A DNA stretch of 35,454 nt from Asparagopsis taxiformis. Taxonomy: Eukaryota; Rhodophyta; Florideophyceae; Bonnemaisoniales; Bonnemaisoniaceae. The translations under genes and the position numbers were made by a program. Every line of letters begins with the position of its first letter. Within the stretch, counting starts at the first letter, position 1. Of this stretch, positions 16,423 to 26,186 are shown piece after piece. Under the pieces are notes generated by a model. That model was not told where the DNA came from. It searched no databases and saw only the letters and a program-made list of their open reading frames with translations. The stretch is from positions 1 to 35,454 of the forward strand of contig JALQPE010003056.1 of the NCBI GenBank assembly GCA_030407315.1, in the 5' to 3' direction.

Positions 16423-17964
16423 TCAACCATCCTCCATTACGCCAAAACCGTTATCAGCAGTGGCTGCATGGCGCCGCTCCATGCCCCCATACTGTGGGGC
16501 ATTGATTTCGACATTCAGGTTTGCACTCAGGTGTCCAGCATATGGGTCAACGACGAAAAGTTCTGCGCCAATTAGTCCTTGCGCAATCACACAATCCATT
16601 ACAGCACCGAGGTTTGACGTAATATGCGATTGAATCCAATCCTCGGACACTAGAACAAGTGATGAGCAACGGTTTACATCATCAACGACATGAACAATTC
16701 CAGACCCCTCTCCGCTTTGCCACACTTCAACAGCCTCTCTCGTCACAGTACGGCTTGCAAACACATGCCGTGACTGTGCACTAGTCCGCTGTTCGCTCTC
16801 GACGACGTCCGTTTGTTCCCTTGCTTGCGAGCCTTGGAGACAAGACATGCAGTACACCACCATACCAACTAATTGCTGAAAAGCTACCCCCACATATTGA
16901 CTGTACCGCCTTGTAAACTCCTTCTGCCGTGCACCTCCTTTCCCCTTCGGTTCATCCAAACACTCCACAGTAGTCACTAGCCAAGCATCCAGGCGCGCCA
17001 GCGTTAGTATGCTCGTCTCTATGTCCATTACTTGTTCTGGTCGTATCGAATAACCCCTGAAGATGTCCAGCACATTCACAGCTACTCGGTTGTTAAACCA
17101 TGCATCACCATTCACTTCCATTTCGAAGCTGTCAGGAACCATGCCTTTGCTGTATCGCAGCTCTGAGAACGGTGCCGTTCGCCACCTCCCCATATCCAAA
17201 TCACCGTTGCTTTCCCGTTTCAAAAGCTTCTCAGACGCTTCGCGCTTTTGATCCTCTCGCTCGTCCATCTCAGCTCGCGTCGTCAGCATCGTGCATCTAG
17301 ACATTAATTTCGTGTACCCCAGCGAACCGAACAATCTTTCCCTCGCATTACGCTTCCGTGCACTCATCACGTCGGACAGTTTCTGCGTCACCTTCACTTT
17401 CAATTCCTTGCTCCCCGCCACAGCCTCTTGACAGCACACACGCTGCTCCTCATCGGAAAACACATCACACCACGGACTTTGACGCAGTACGTGTCGCACC
17501 AAGTCATTCAGCAGATCACTCTCGTCCCTGTACGAAGGTGTATACCACTGCAGATTCTTGATGATATAGCCCGGAGGGGTAGCAATATATCCTACACCGT
17601 TTTCGCTCCAAAGTGTCCCTTCTACTGGCTCTACCTCGATGGTACGTCCAGTCCAACGTCTCTGCGTTTGTTCCGCTATAGGGTCCAGCTCCATAGTCTC
17701 GTTCTTGCACCACTTTGTCAGATTTTCCTCAACCGCCCTAAGAACTCCAAGGTATTTCACAGGAATGGCTTTCTGTATTTTCGACTTACCGCCACCGTGA
17801 TCACTGATTCTACCTGTTCTCGCAATTGCAGTAAGGCTGGCATTTTCCGCCTGCAGAGTCTTCAACTTAGCCTCCAACGCAACTATCTCTGTGGTGAGCG
17901 CCTTGTTTGCTATGTCCTGGCTAAACACTTTTTTCCAGCTCCGCGATCTTCTTCTTCTGCGCAT
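16423..17964 (-). CDS. Coiled-coil protein of unknown function, convergent with the transposase (main part)
   Basis: This 513-residue minus-strand frame ends 78 bp from the transposase stop. It begins with a coiled coil (residues about 10-45, leucine/alanine heptads), then a basic stretch, then an unrecognised globular region with scattered tryptophans. A charged helical segment (about residues 190-250) and a C-terminal half with several cysteines follow. I do not recognise the family. Convergent placement next to a Tnp2-like transposase recalls two-gene CACTA-type elements, which carry a second DNA-binding protein; that is inference. The first residues (MRRRRRSRSWKK) are probably wrong-frame. 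The coiled coil joins smoothly to the upstream frame if one T is discounted from the T6 run at 17929-17934. Confidence 0.65.
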   Translation of the reverse strand: MRRRRRSRSWKKVFSQDIANKALTTEIVALEAKLKTLQAENASLTAIARTGRISDHGGGKSKIQKAIPVKYLGVLRAVEENLTKWCKNETMELDPIAEQTQRRWTGRTIEVEPVEGTLWSENGVGYIATPPGYIIKNLQWYTPSYRDESDLLNDLVRHVLRQSPWCDVFSDEEQRVCCQEAVAGSKELKVKVTQKLSDVMSARKRNARERLFGSLGYTKLMSRCTMLTTRAEMDEREDQKREASEKLLKRESNGDLDMGRWRTAPFSELRYSKGMVPDSFEMEVNGDAWFNNRVAVNVLDIFRGYSIRPEQVMDIETSILTLARLDAWLVTTVECLDEPKGKGGARQKEFTRRYSQYVGVAFQQLVGMVVYCMSCLQGSQAREQTDVVESEQRTSAQSRHVFASRTVTREAVEVWQSGEGSGIVHVVDDVNRCSSLVLVSEDWIQSHITSNLGAVMDCVIAQGLIGAELFVVDPYAGHLSANLNVEINAPQYGGMERRHAATADNGFGVMEDG

Positions 17965-18250
17965 TGATGCGACTCGCCATTAAATCGATGGATTCCGGCG
18001 GATGCAACCTCTCTGCCCTCACCATCCCCCCATCTCGCACGCTATCGGGATTATGATGTCCTCCATCGGCAATAGCCTGACGTCGCGGGGGCGTTACGCG
18101 CATATTTGGGACTAATGACGGTCTGTTGTGACGAGGCCCGCACTCCGGCTGCTCTCTCCCCTCAGTACCACCTGACCGCCGATGATAGTTGGCATCCTGA
18201 ATTGTAGAATTTCTGGGCTGGACAGCAATGCAACTGAGCTGGACATCCAC
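17921..18250 (-). CDS. N-terminal part of the same coiled-coil protein, separated by a one-base shift
   Basis: These 109 residues on the minus strand begin MDVQLSCIAV and end in a coiled-coil segment INAQKKKIAELEK just before a stop. The downstream frame continues the heptad pattern (VFSQDIANKALTTEIVALE). The frame changes at the run of six T on the plus strand (17929-17934). Five T would give one protein of roughly 600 residues. The first 90 residues are polar and rich in Arg, Pro and Gly, probably disordered. The shift may be a mutation, an assembly error at the homopolymer, or programmed slippage. The likely start is the ATG at 18250. Confidence 0.6.
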   Translation of the reverse strand: MDVQLSCIAVQPRNSTIQDANYHRRSGGTEGREQPECGPRHNRPSLVPNMRVTPPRRQAIADGGHHNPDSVRDGGMVRAERLHPPESIDLMASRINAQKKKIAELEKSV

Positions 18251-18447
18251 CGGGCGTCCATTTCAACTTGGTCGTGTATTTTGCATCTGCACGCATAACA
18301 GCATCCAAGCAGTCAGGTTCACTGCTCGGACGAAGTGCACCTAGAGTGTGAACGATTGGTTTTCGACAGGCGAGTACTGCTCAATAGGTTTCACCCTGGA
18401 GTAACACTACGGTGTTGAAAAGGGGGCCTCAGACAGTACTGCGAGAC

Positions 18448-18482
18448 AGTGATTTTTACTGTCTGAGACAGTAAAAATCACT
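18448..18482. repeat. 35-bp perfect palindrome
   Basis: Arms of 17 bases (AGTGATTTTTACTGTCT and its reverse complement) flank a single central G. Around it, from about 18425 to 18620, many copies of CAGACAGT and ACTGTCT face both ways and form further short hairpins, for example the one near 18510-18545. The arm resembles the CAGTGATTTTCACTG core of the satellite that starts 300 bp further on, so the two are probably related. Confidence 0.7.
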
Positions 18483-18768
18483 ATGCGGCAAATGAAAATT
18501 AATGCCACACTTGGAGACAGTGATTTGCACTGTCTGGCAGACAGTACGGAACACTGTCTGCAGACAGTAAAAAACACTGTCTCACAGTACTGTCTGAGGC
18601 AGTGAATGGAGACAGTAAAAATTAATGATTTATTCAATAGTTGGATATGATGTAATTTACTGTACTGGGCAGTGTTGGCGGATAGTGTTTTGTATTGGCC
18701 AAGGCAACATGGCCGGATAGTGAAATACGCTGCCTGGGACAATAGATGGAACCAACACGGTGCACTGT

Positions 18769-19260
18769 CCTGGGCAGTACCTGGAGACAGTGATTTTCAC
18801 TGTCCTGGGCAGTACCTGGAGACAGTGATTTTCACTGTCCTGGGCAGTACCTGGAGACAGTGATTTTCACTGTCCTGGGCAGTACCTGGAGACAGTGATT
18901 TTCACTGTCCTGGGCAGTACCTGGAGACAGTGATTTTCACTGTCCTGGGCAGTACCTGTAGACAGTACTTTGTGCTGCCCTGGGCAGTACCTGTAGACAG
19001 TACTTTGTGCTGCCCTGGGCAGCACCTGTAGACAGTACTTTGTGCTGCCCTGGGCAGCACCTGTAGACAGTACTTTGTGCTGCCCTGGGCAGCACCTGTA
19101 GACAGTATTTCGTGCTGCCCTGGGCAGCACCTGTAGACAGTACTTTGTGCTGCCCTGGGCAGCACCTGTAGACAGTATTTCGTGCTGCCCTGGGCAGCAC
19201 CTGGAGACAGTATTTCGTGCTGCCCTGGGCAGCACCTGGAGACAGTAAAAGTAGTGTCCT
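18769..19260. repeat. 35-bp satellite, about 14 copies, built from small palindromes
   Basis: Units start every 35 bases from 18781 (18816, 18851, 18886 and so on, to 19236). There are two subtypes. The first five carry GAGACAGTGATTTTCACTG with CCTGGGCAG. From 18956 on they carry GTAGACAGTACTTTGTGCTG or TATTTCG variants with GTGCTGCCCTGGGCAGCAC. The last motif is a 19-base palindrome around one central base. The array is head-to-tail, with no unique spacers. Because 35 is not a multiple of three, all frames show similar repeated peptides, which are spurious. Confidence 0.9.
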
Positions 19261-19948
19261 GATATAGTAAAATTCGGTGTCTGGGAGTGGTGGATGAGAT
19301 GGAGCGTCACGCTGTCGTGGGCATCTTTCTGGGGTAGAGGAAGGCAGTTCTAGCGCTATGAGGATGGGGCATGGACGGTATTCATATGGGAATGGACAGA
19401 ATAGTACGGCTAGGAATTTTTATTTCGTAGTGACTATGAGCTAGCGAGAGGTATACGCGGTAGGATAGGTAGCAATCTAAGAGGGTGCGATATGGGAAGC
19501 TTCACTCTGGATTTGTTTATTTGCGCAGGCTACATTGAGAATAAACAATCCCTATGTTAAAAATGCTACTACAACTAACACTATTCCGACGAGTAAAACT
19601 AAAACTACTAGAAAAGTCTAGAAATCTATCAACTGATTGAGCTGCATGAATAAGCTAGGAAATGAAGAGAAGAAGAAAAAATGATGTAGAGAAAGGAAAC
19701 AAGTTAGTGACGTTGAATTGGAGAGGGAAATTGATGGTGATTAGGAGACTAACGTACCTTAACAAATACCATTGCATCCCAAATTGAGATATGTACTCAC
19801 AGGCAGAAAAGAAAATTAGTGGAGAAGTGGTAAGAGAGAAAGATAAATGAAAGTAGAATTGGAACACTCACCGACTGGAAACCTGAGAAAGAGAAAACGA
19901 ATAGAAAACTGGGTTAGTGGCGTGAGTTGTGGAAACGTACCATCATGG

Positions 19949-20089
19949 TTCATATCCGTCGGAGACAAAGCAACAACTTTGGCCTTGGGAGCCGTATTGA
20001 TGATCTAAAACTTACGCTTTGGAAGCAGTTTAGATGATCTATACGGCTTCCACGGCCAGGGTTGTTGCTTTGCTTCCGACGGATATGAA
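19949..20089. repeat. 141-bp inverted repeat / fold-back element
   Basis: The left end TTCATATCCGTCGGAGACAA mirrors the right end, which reads TTGCTTTGCTTCCGACGG then ATATGAA. The pairing continues inward through GCAACAAC/GTTGTTGC, GGAGCCGTAT/ATACGGCTTCC and GATGATCTAAA/TTTAGATGATC. Only a short central region near 20018-20030 stays unpaired. The whole could fold into one long hairpin with a few mismatches. It could be a small MITE or a hairpin RNA precursor; the DNA alone does not tell which. Confidence 0.7.
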
Positions 20090-20306
20090 GATGGAAACAG
20101 GGATCTCCAGAATCTGTTGTTTAAGTAGCACTCTGCGGGCGGAAATGACGTGTACTCTAACAATAGAGGGATGAATTTGAAACGGAGCGGTGCGATGGGA
20201 GGCCCAGAAAAACGATACCTAGGGTGCGAATTACGCTTTGAAGCACATGACCTGGCAGAACAGGCGCAAAATTATTGTATCTTCTACCGCCTTCTCTAGT
20301 CTATAA

Positions 20307-20314
20307 TGACGTCA
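20307..20314. promoter_or_regulatory. TGACGTCA palindrome (bZIP/CRE-like core)
   Basis: The full 8-base core TGACGTCA occurs here and again at 20450-20457, both about 0.6-0.75 kb upstream of the 1267-residue gene. bZIP proteins bind this core in many eukaryotes. Eight bases recur by chance, so this is only a candidate. Confidence 0.2.
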
Positions 20315-21048
20315 TCACTACAGAAATATAGGAAAAACACTAGCATATCGGGCCTACTGGAAAGGGGGAGGCGAGGAGTAGGAAAAATGGCGCACTTTCC
20401 TGGACGAGGAGTCCGCGCTTCCAGTGATGATTTGGACGGTATATATCGATGACGTCATTGCATGCTCTGAGCACACTTGGCAGGCAGTCAAAGCGGGCCA
20501 CGTGGATGTGGGCGGCTAGGAAACAGCAGTGTGGGAGAAATTTTATAATTTTCATGTTGCAAGCGAGCAGTGAATCTGCATTGCAATATATAAATTTATG
20601 CTAATTTAAGATATCACACCGAGTACGATTCAACGAGAGATTGTGCTTTCAACTTGTAAATAGGGCCGAAAATGGTAGAGTATACGAGTAGGAAGTACGT
20701 GTATGAGAAAATCAGATTCAGTATTAGTGCCTAGAGCATCACTGCGAAATAAACGGCCGTTTTCCGGAAATGGATACATCTTGGCTGGGTTTGTGGTTAG
20801 GGGATGCGATACAAGATAGCAAAACGATGTTGAGTCCGGATGAAATAGCAATCAATGTGCATAAAGCAATGAGCATAGGGCAAAGCATTGTGGTGAACCA
20901 GTTCATTGGATCGAATGAAAGCCTGGAAAGGTTTCGTAACGGTTAAAAGTAGTAGTACTGTATTGAGATAGTAGTCATGTCATAGAAGTTTAGAGTTGTA
21001 TTCTATGCCACAAAACTGAGCGAAGAAGAAAAGAACAAAAACATCAAG

Positions 21049-24000
21049 ATGGCTCCGAGACGGACTCCTATTCGAAAGAAAACCACAAGTCGTAGGACAA
21101 AGGCGAGATTCGATTCACTCAATGTGGCCAGTCCCAGTAAACAGCTTCCTGGGAAACTGCAGGGAGAAATCCGCAGCAGTGATGCAGCCTGCATGAACAA
21201 AGAAATCCCGAGAGGTAATGAGCTACGACGTGAGTGTACCACAGATGACCTATTGGAGTCCCCAATCCCTATGGGTGACACAATAGAAGGTTGTATTGAT
21301 GTGTACAGCAACAACGATGAAGCTGGAAGTGACATCTACGTAGCATCGAGCACGCTAATGGAATCGGAAGAAGCAACCGGACGAGGTTCTGATTCCATTT
21401 CAACTGGAGGCCCGATAGACCGAAATGCTGGGGATGAAGCATGTGGTGATTTCAAGGCATTACTACAATGGCCTGCGATGTATGGGGCTCTTCAGCTGAG
21501 TGGAACTCAAAGAATGACAAGAGCCCACTATGAAGGTACCCTGTTCGGAATGAATTTCCGCAGAGATCCAAGTGAGCACGTCCCGTCGGACTCTGTGATG
21601 CGACAGAAGATACTACCATTCTTGAGGAAACACTGCTATGCAAAGAGCTGTGACATCGAGTTTCCGATAGACCTTCGAAAGAGCGGAGCAAGAGCTGCAC
21701 AGCATCGAGGTGCAGTAGGAACCCGTGGAACAACAGATGACAGAGACAATTGTGGAGGAATGGCGAAAGTTCGTATTGTACTCCCAAGCACATGGGCTCT
21801 GAAAGATGTCCAGACTCGACCAATCTTTAAAGCATTCCGCAGTGATGCGAACAATCGAAGCTCGGAAGGAGAAAAATCAACCGCAGAGTGCAGCATTGAA
21901 GATTCGTTCATTGCAAAGTGCAGGAGGGGTGTTTTGAGCGACCCATTCGTTCGCACAGCAGTTGTTCCCATTGACAGCGATGGGAAAAAGGGTTTGAAGC
22001 ACATTTATGTACCTGATGGAACAGCAATTCGAATCCGATGTCATCCAGGAGCTCGTCAGGTTGCCGTCATCGAAAGAGCAAAAGGGTTCAGGAAGAATGA
22101 CAGAGATGGTGGGAAACCGAAGAGGAGAAGAGTGGCGGTTACGTCGTTGTGGGAACTTCATGCTAGGACCATAGTTACCTATGAGGCTCGACACGACGGT
22201 GAGCATGATGTGCATGTCGAAAAATATCTGCAGCCGCGAATGTCACATCTATTGGAATGGGAGAGGCAGCATGCTCTGCGAGCGATATCGCAATGTGTAA
22301 TCGGAGCAGGAGCCAAGGGAAAAGGAACACGAGCTGGGGACGTGATAACCGTTCTATTACCAATTGGAATGGAAGAGGGTGATATTGTTCCACACGTCGT
22401 ATTGGTGAACAGGTATTTGAAAGAGCAGGTCGGAGAAGCATCCACCATGTTACTTTGCTTTTCACCGGGCGCGAGCTTTGCTGAAGCCAGAAACCCGCCC
22501 GATAGACTAGGAAGCCCCAACTATGAAGAAATTCGTGTTTCAGGGGTGTTCTCGGATGGTTTCGGAGACCACAGGTCGCAATGGCACCCAGCGTCTCCGC
22601 GAGAAGATGCACCATGTTGGGGAAAGCTGGAGGATGGTCGAAACTACTTTGTTTACCGATTTCTCCTTTACACGGATGACTTTGAACCATTCACAAGCAG
22701 GAAGGGAAGTTTTGGTGGATGCTATATGTTACCTCTCAATCTACCGCCTCGGAAAAGGGGAAGCTACCAAGCGGTTCGAGTGATTGGTTTGCCACCTCCG
22801 GGAGTGTCCACAAATTGTGTATTGCGATATATCGTTCAAGATATAGTGCGAGGAAGCACAGAGGGTTTCCCAACGAAAAATGCAGAGGGAGAAGATATTG
22901 TGGTATTTCTAGACCCAGTGGGGAGCATTGGAGACTATCCTGCAGTTTCACATACCCTGGATGTTCTTGGACACACATCAAACTCTCCGTGCCACATCTG
23001 CAGTTTCCGCAAATATGACCTGAGCAGTACTGGTGGCACGAAGAATGCATACACTTCGGTAGTGAACGGGCAAACATCGACGCATGCCAGGAGCAAGTAT
23101 CGGAATGCATCGACACGTAAGGATGCCACAGAAACCCAGCTTCGCACTCTCGGACTGGCTGCAGAAGAAGGGGAAGATTTACCATTTCATGTCCTGAGCA
23201 CTTCCTTGGAAGCAGTGCAGGAAGAAGTACCGAAGACGGAAAACGGAGTTTCAGTTGTCCCAGCAATTTTTGACCCGTACCGTTCCGCAGTGATAGCACC
23301 TGACCATCTATTGTCTGGACTGGCACAAGATGTACTGAACGCTTGTATTTCAGCTGCCAGCCCACGAATTCGAGAGGTAGCTGAATTGCAAATTCTGGGC
23401 GCTCTGAAGAAGTTCAGGATGGGAAGGCAGAACCGTTTATTTGGAACCAACAATCTGCTTTCCATGAACATGAGTGACATATTCAGTGTGCTTCTGATAG
23501 CACCTATGGCATTCGAAAACGCAGCTCGAATGATGGATGGGAAAGGGGAAGGTCATCGTGAAAAATTTGATGGGGCCGTCAAACTAGTAGTGATGTTTCA
23601 GAAGCTGGTTTCGTGTATTAGTTTCATGCCCGTATGGTGGAAAGACGGTCCCCATGAAGTAGAGACGGCTGACGGAGAAGGTGGCAGGAATGAATACATT
23701 CTGGGAAGAACTGTAGACTACGTGGAGACGTTGAATGAGTATTGTCGGAAAGTGAAGGGAGCAGGAGCACATTTGGACAAGCCTAATGTTCATCGTCTTG
23801 TCGAGTTTTGTGTTCATACGCTTCCTGCCTACGGCTCTGTGAAGCACGTGCAGGAGCTTATATTCGAACGGATGCATCAGCCGCTGAAGAAAGGTGTGAG
23901 AATGTCCAATCACCAAAGCGAACAGCTTTCAGCGCTGGAATTAGTTCTTGCGGATGACTGGCAGACGAGAGTGGCCATTGTTTTGCGCGAAATCGGCATG

Positions 24001-24852
24001 GAGCCACAACATTGGTCCTCGTCCGAATGCTCTCAAATGGTCAACGTTCTTTCACAGGAGCTAGGGAGAGAAATAGATGTGGAAGACGAGGTAGTGAAAA
24101 ACTGCTTCCAGGAACCGGTTCTCCAGCTTCTCTCCCAGCGTCGAGGAAAGATATTGTCGGCGGATGGTGAAATTGTGACGTGGAGAGGGCATGGAGGTAT
24201 ATCTATTGACGAGGTCAAGGAGTACATGAATGGAAAATGTGATATGGCAGAGGGTGCTGTAGGTGTTTTCAAACGGTTCTTTACCGAAAGGTACGGAAGC
24301 GGAACAAGCGGGTGTGGAAAGTATGCCGAATGGGTGAGAAGAGTTTCTAGAAGCACTACGACAGAGTGGGGAAGGAAAACAGTGCAGAGGTCTGGCTCTC
24401 TAGAATCAGGAGCTATCATCCATGCTGTTTGCCCTGAACAGATGAAATGTGAGGATGGTGCAACTTCACAAGCGATTCTGTACCCGGCGTCTCGTCTCAC
24501 ATCAGAGATAATGCGGGGAAGAATTAATTATGAACCGCGGTTTTTTATTGTTCTAGCGTTCTTTATCCTGAGGAACGAGAGTGCGAGAGATGAGCAAGGT
24601 ACAGCTTATGGAGTTTGCCTGGGTTTGCAAAAAACTGATGAAGGAGTGTTCAAGGTCGAAGAGAGGCGACGAACAGTAATTGTGGAGATGAGTGAGGGAG
24701 TCACTGAGGTGTTTGGTATGCACTATTGCAATGGGAGTGTATGCGAATATGATGAGAACATGAGGGAGGTAAGGCACGGACCCGGACTGCTGGAGGGTGG
24801 AGAGATATATGCACTATGTAGGCGAGACGGATTTCCACCGAGGGCTGCATGA
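21049..24852 (+). CDS. Tnp2/Transposase_21-like DNA transposase, 1267 residues, intact
   Basis: Likely transposase of a CACTA/CMC-type element. After a basic, polar N-terminus (1-130), the central part shows the Tnp2 layout. It has YRFLLYTDDFEPFTSRKGSF (residues 536-555; Asp542/543 are candidate catalytic residues) and then MLPLNLPPRKR (560-570). A helical region follows, then DIVVFLDPVGSIGDYPAVS (616-634), where Asp629 matches the DFPA-type aspartate of Tnp2. A zinc pair CHIC (648-651) follows, then the APDHLLSGL motif (about 750-758). The C-terminus (from about 1165) resembles the small barrel domain of such proteins. The frame is uninterrupted and the ATG context is good (AAGATGG). A ParB/dioxygenase gene lies 1.3 kb downstream on the same strand. 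I am confident of the superfamily from motif order, less so of the exact family. Confidence 0.7.
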   Translation: MAPRRTPIRKKTTSRRTKARFDSLNVASPSKQLPGKLQGEIRSSDAACMNKEIPRGNELRRECTTDDLLESPIPMGDTIEGCIDVYSNNDEAGSDIYVASSTLMESEEATGRGSDSISTGGPIDRNAGDEACGDFKALLQWPAMYGALQLSGTQRMTRAHYEGTLFGMNFRRDPSEHVPSDSVMRQKILPFLRKHCYAKSCDIEFPIDLRKSGARAAQHRGAVGTRGTTDDRDNCGGMAKVRIVLPSTWALKDVQTRPIFKAFRSDANNRSSEGEKSTAECSIEDSFIAKCRRGVLSDPFVRTAVVPIDSDGKKGLKHIYVPDGTAIRIRCHPGARQVAVIERAKGFRKNDRDGGKPKRRRVAVTSLWELHARTIVTYEARHDGEHDVHVEKYLQPRMSHLLEWERQHALRAISQCVIGAGAKGKGTRAGDVITVLLPIGMEEGDIVPHVVLVNRYLKEQVGEASTMLLCFSPGASFAEARNPPDRLGSPNYEEIRVSGVFSDGFGDHRSQWHPASPREDAPCWGKLEDGRNYFVYRFLLYTDDFEPFTSRKGSFGGCYMLPLNLPPRKRGSYQAVRVIGLPPPGVSTNCVLRYIVQDIVRGSTEGFPTKNAEGEDIVVFLDPVGSIGDYPAVSHTLDVLGHTSNSPCHICSFRKYDLSSTGGTKNAYTSVVNGQTSTHARSKYRNASTRKDATETQLRTLGLAAEEGEDLPFHVLSTSLEAVQEEVPKTENGVSVVPAIFDPYRSAVIAPDHLLSGLAQDVLNACISAASPRIREVAELQILGALKKFRMGRQNRLFGTNNLLSMNMSDIFSVLLIAPMAFENAARMMDGKGEGHREKFDGAVKLVVMFQKLVSCISFMPVWWKDGPHEVETADGEGGRNEYILGRTVDYVETLNEYCRKVKGAGAHLDKPNVHRLVEFCVHTLPAYGSVKHVQELIFERMHQPLKKGVRMSNHQSEQLSALELVLADDWQTRVAIVLREIGMEPQHWSSSECSQMVNVLSQELGREIDVEDEVVKNCFQEPVLQLLSQRRGKILSADGEIVTWRGHGGISIDEVKEYMNGKCDMAEGAVGVFKRFFTERYGSGTSGCGKYAEWVRRVSRSTTTEWGRKTVQRSGSLESGAIIHAVCPEQMKCEDGATSQAILYPASRLTSEIMRGRINYEPRFFIVLAFFILRNESARDEQGTAYGVCLGLQKTDEGVFKVEERRRTVIVEMSEGVTEVFGMHYCNGSVCEYDENMREVRHGPGLLEGGEIYALCRRDGFPPRAA

Positions 24853-24972
24853 TTTTTAGGGAAGAATAAAATGAATAACCAGATGCATCACATATGAATT
24901 GTACACTCTAGGGCGGTGGTGGATTGGTGCAAAGTAGTGGGGAGAGGATCTGAGAGGATGGAGGGAGGTATG

Positions 24973-25515
24973 CTTACAGCAAAGTCATCGTTACGATGAC
25001 TTTGCTGTAAGAAAACGTTTCCATTACAGTGGCCAAGAATGTTTTACCGGGTAAAAAAATCGTGGCAGCTGTAATGATTTGCTTTCTTACAGCAAAGTCA
25101 TCGTAACGATGACTTTGCTGTAAGGAACCGTTTCCTTGCAGTGGCCGAAGAATTTTTTACCGGGTAAAAAATCAGCAAGAAATTTTACCGGGTAAAAAAT
25201 TGTGGCCGCTGTAATGATTTGCTTTCTTACAGCAAAGTCATCGTTACGATGACTTTGCTGTAAGAAAACGTTTCATTACAGCGGCCACAATTTTTTACCC
25301 GGTAAAGAAATCATGGCTACTGTAATGTTTTCTTTTCTTACAGCAAAGTCATCGTAACGATGACTTTGCTGTAAGAAAACGTTTCATTACAGCGGCCACA
25401 ATTTTTTTACCCGGTAAAGAAATCATGGCTGCTGTAATGTTTTCTTTTCTTACAGCAAAGTCATCGTAACGATGACTTTGCTGTAAGAAAACGTTTCATT
25501 ACAGCAAATTCATCG
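24973..25515. repeat. Palindrome array A (five copies of a 39-bp palindrome)
   Basis: Copies lie at 24973-25011, 25086-25124, 25226-25264, 25337-25375 and 25449-25487. Each has 19-base arms (CTTACAGCAAAGTCATCGT and complement) around one central base. The spacing is 113, 140, 111 and 112 bp. Between them lies a second hairpin: CATTACAG...GGCCA, a centre with TTTTACCGGGTAAAA or TTTACCCGGTAAA, then TGGC...CTGTAATG. In the 140-bp interval that centre is doubled. The array ends in a degenerate half copy (ATTACAGCAAATTCATCG, about 25498-25515). It sits between the 1267-residue transposase and the first ParB/dioxygenase gene. Confidence 0.9.
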
Positions 25516-26186
25516 ATAGTTAAGGTTAAGTAACCAACTTTAGGATGTCCAGAGGACCTGCTCGTTGTAAGGAATAAGGAATATTGATCAACTGACGAAG
25601 AGGAAGCATTTTGAATCGACTAGGGTAGGAACGCAATGAGATTTGGTATGCAAGAAAACTGAATCGCAGTAGTGAATAGGTAGTTGAAATGAATTCATAT
25701 TGATGTTCTTTGGTGTATTGTCCATTGGAGCACATTGAAAACCATTTATATGATCACCGTTTAAATAGTCTATGAATCCTTTGCAGCCGAGTACGCCAAT
25801 AGGAAGAAATTCAAGCAGTGGCCTGCACGGGAACCGTTCATTTGTGAGTAGCAAAAGTTAGTGTAGAAATGAATTTTTCAGACTTGTAGGAGAGGTGGAT
25901 CGTAGTAAATGTATAAAACTCACGTAGAATCGATTGATAGGAATCAATGGTACGGAAGAAGAAGCGAGGTGGAGAGTGTGGATGAAATAGGTTGTTGGAA
26001 TATGAATGATAATTGACGTGGTGAGGTAAACGGGTTCGATTGCATTATATGCGCTAGAGGTACATACTATTAGGTGTAGATTGATGGAAAGGGCTAAACG
26101 CTTTGTGGAGGTATCAGGATCAGGTAGAGTCAGAGGTGCTGAGCGGGTGCAGCGTAAGGTTCATCAGGACTGAACGTAGGTAGGGA
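25516..26186. other. Intergenic region upstream of first ParB/dioxygenase gene
   Basis: AT-rich and without a supported gene. Short minus-strand frames have no recognisable motif and no conserved context. It probably holds the promoter for the gene at 26187. A run near 26128-26182 contains several AG/GT junction-like sequences (GACTGAACGTAGGTAGG), so a 5' intron cannot be ruled out. Confidence 0.4.

Larger units (their letters stand above)
19261..21048. other. AT-rich intergenic region before the 1267-residue gene
   Basis: I see no coding region that I can support. The region contains a 141-bp inverted repeat (separate entry) and two copies of the palindrome TGACGTCA at 20307-20314 and 20450-20457, which is the CRE/bZIP core. 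The downstream ATG at 21049 has a good context (CATCAAGATGG). No TATA box is obvious within 100 bp, though AT-rich TATATAAATTTA occurs near 20588. Confidence 0.5.

Noticed and set aside
18769..19260. Repeated cysteine-rich proteins on the minus strand of the 35-bp satellite
   Set aside because: All three frames give similar repeated peptides because 35 is not a multiple of three; this is a satellite, not a gene.
24973..25515. CRISPR-like array of a repeated palindrome
   Set aside because: The sequences between the palindromes are themselves repeated and conserved (second hairpin class), not unique spacers, and the setting is eukaryotic.
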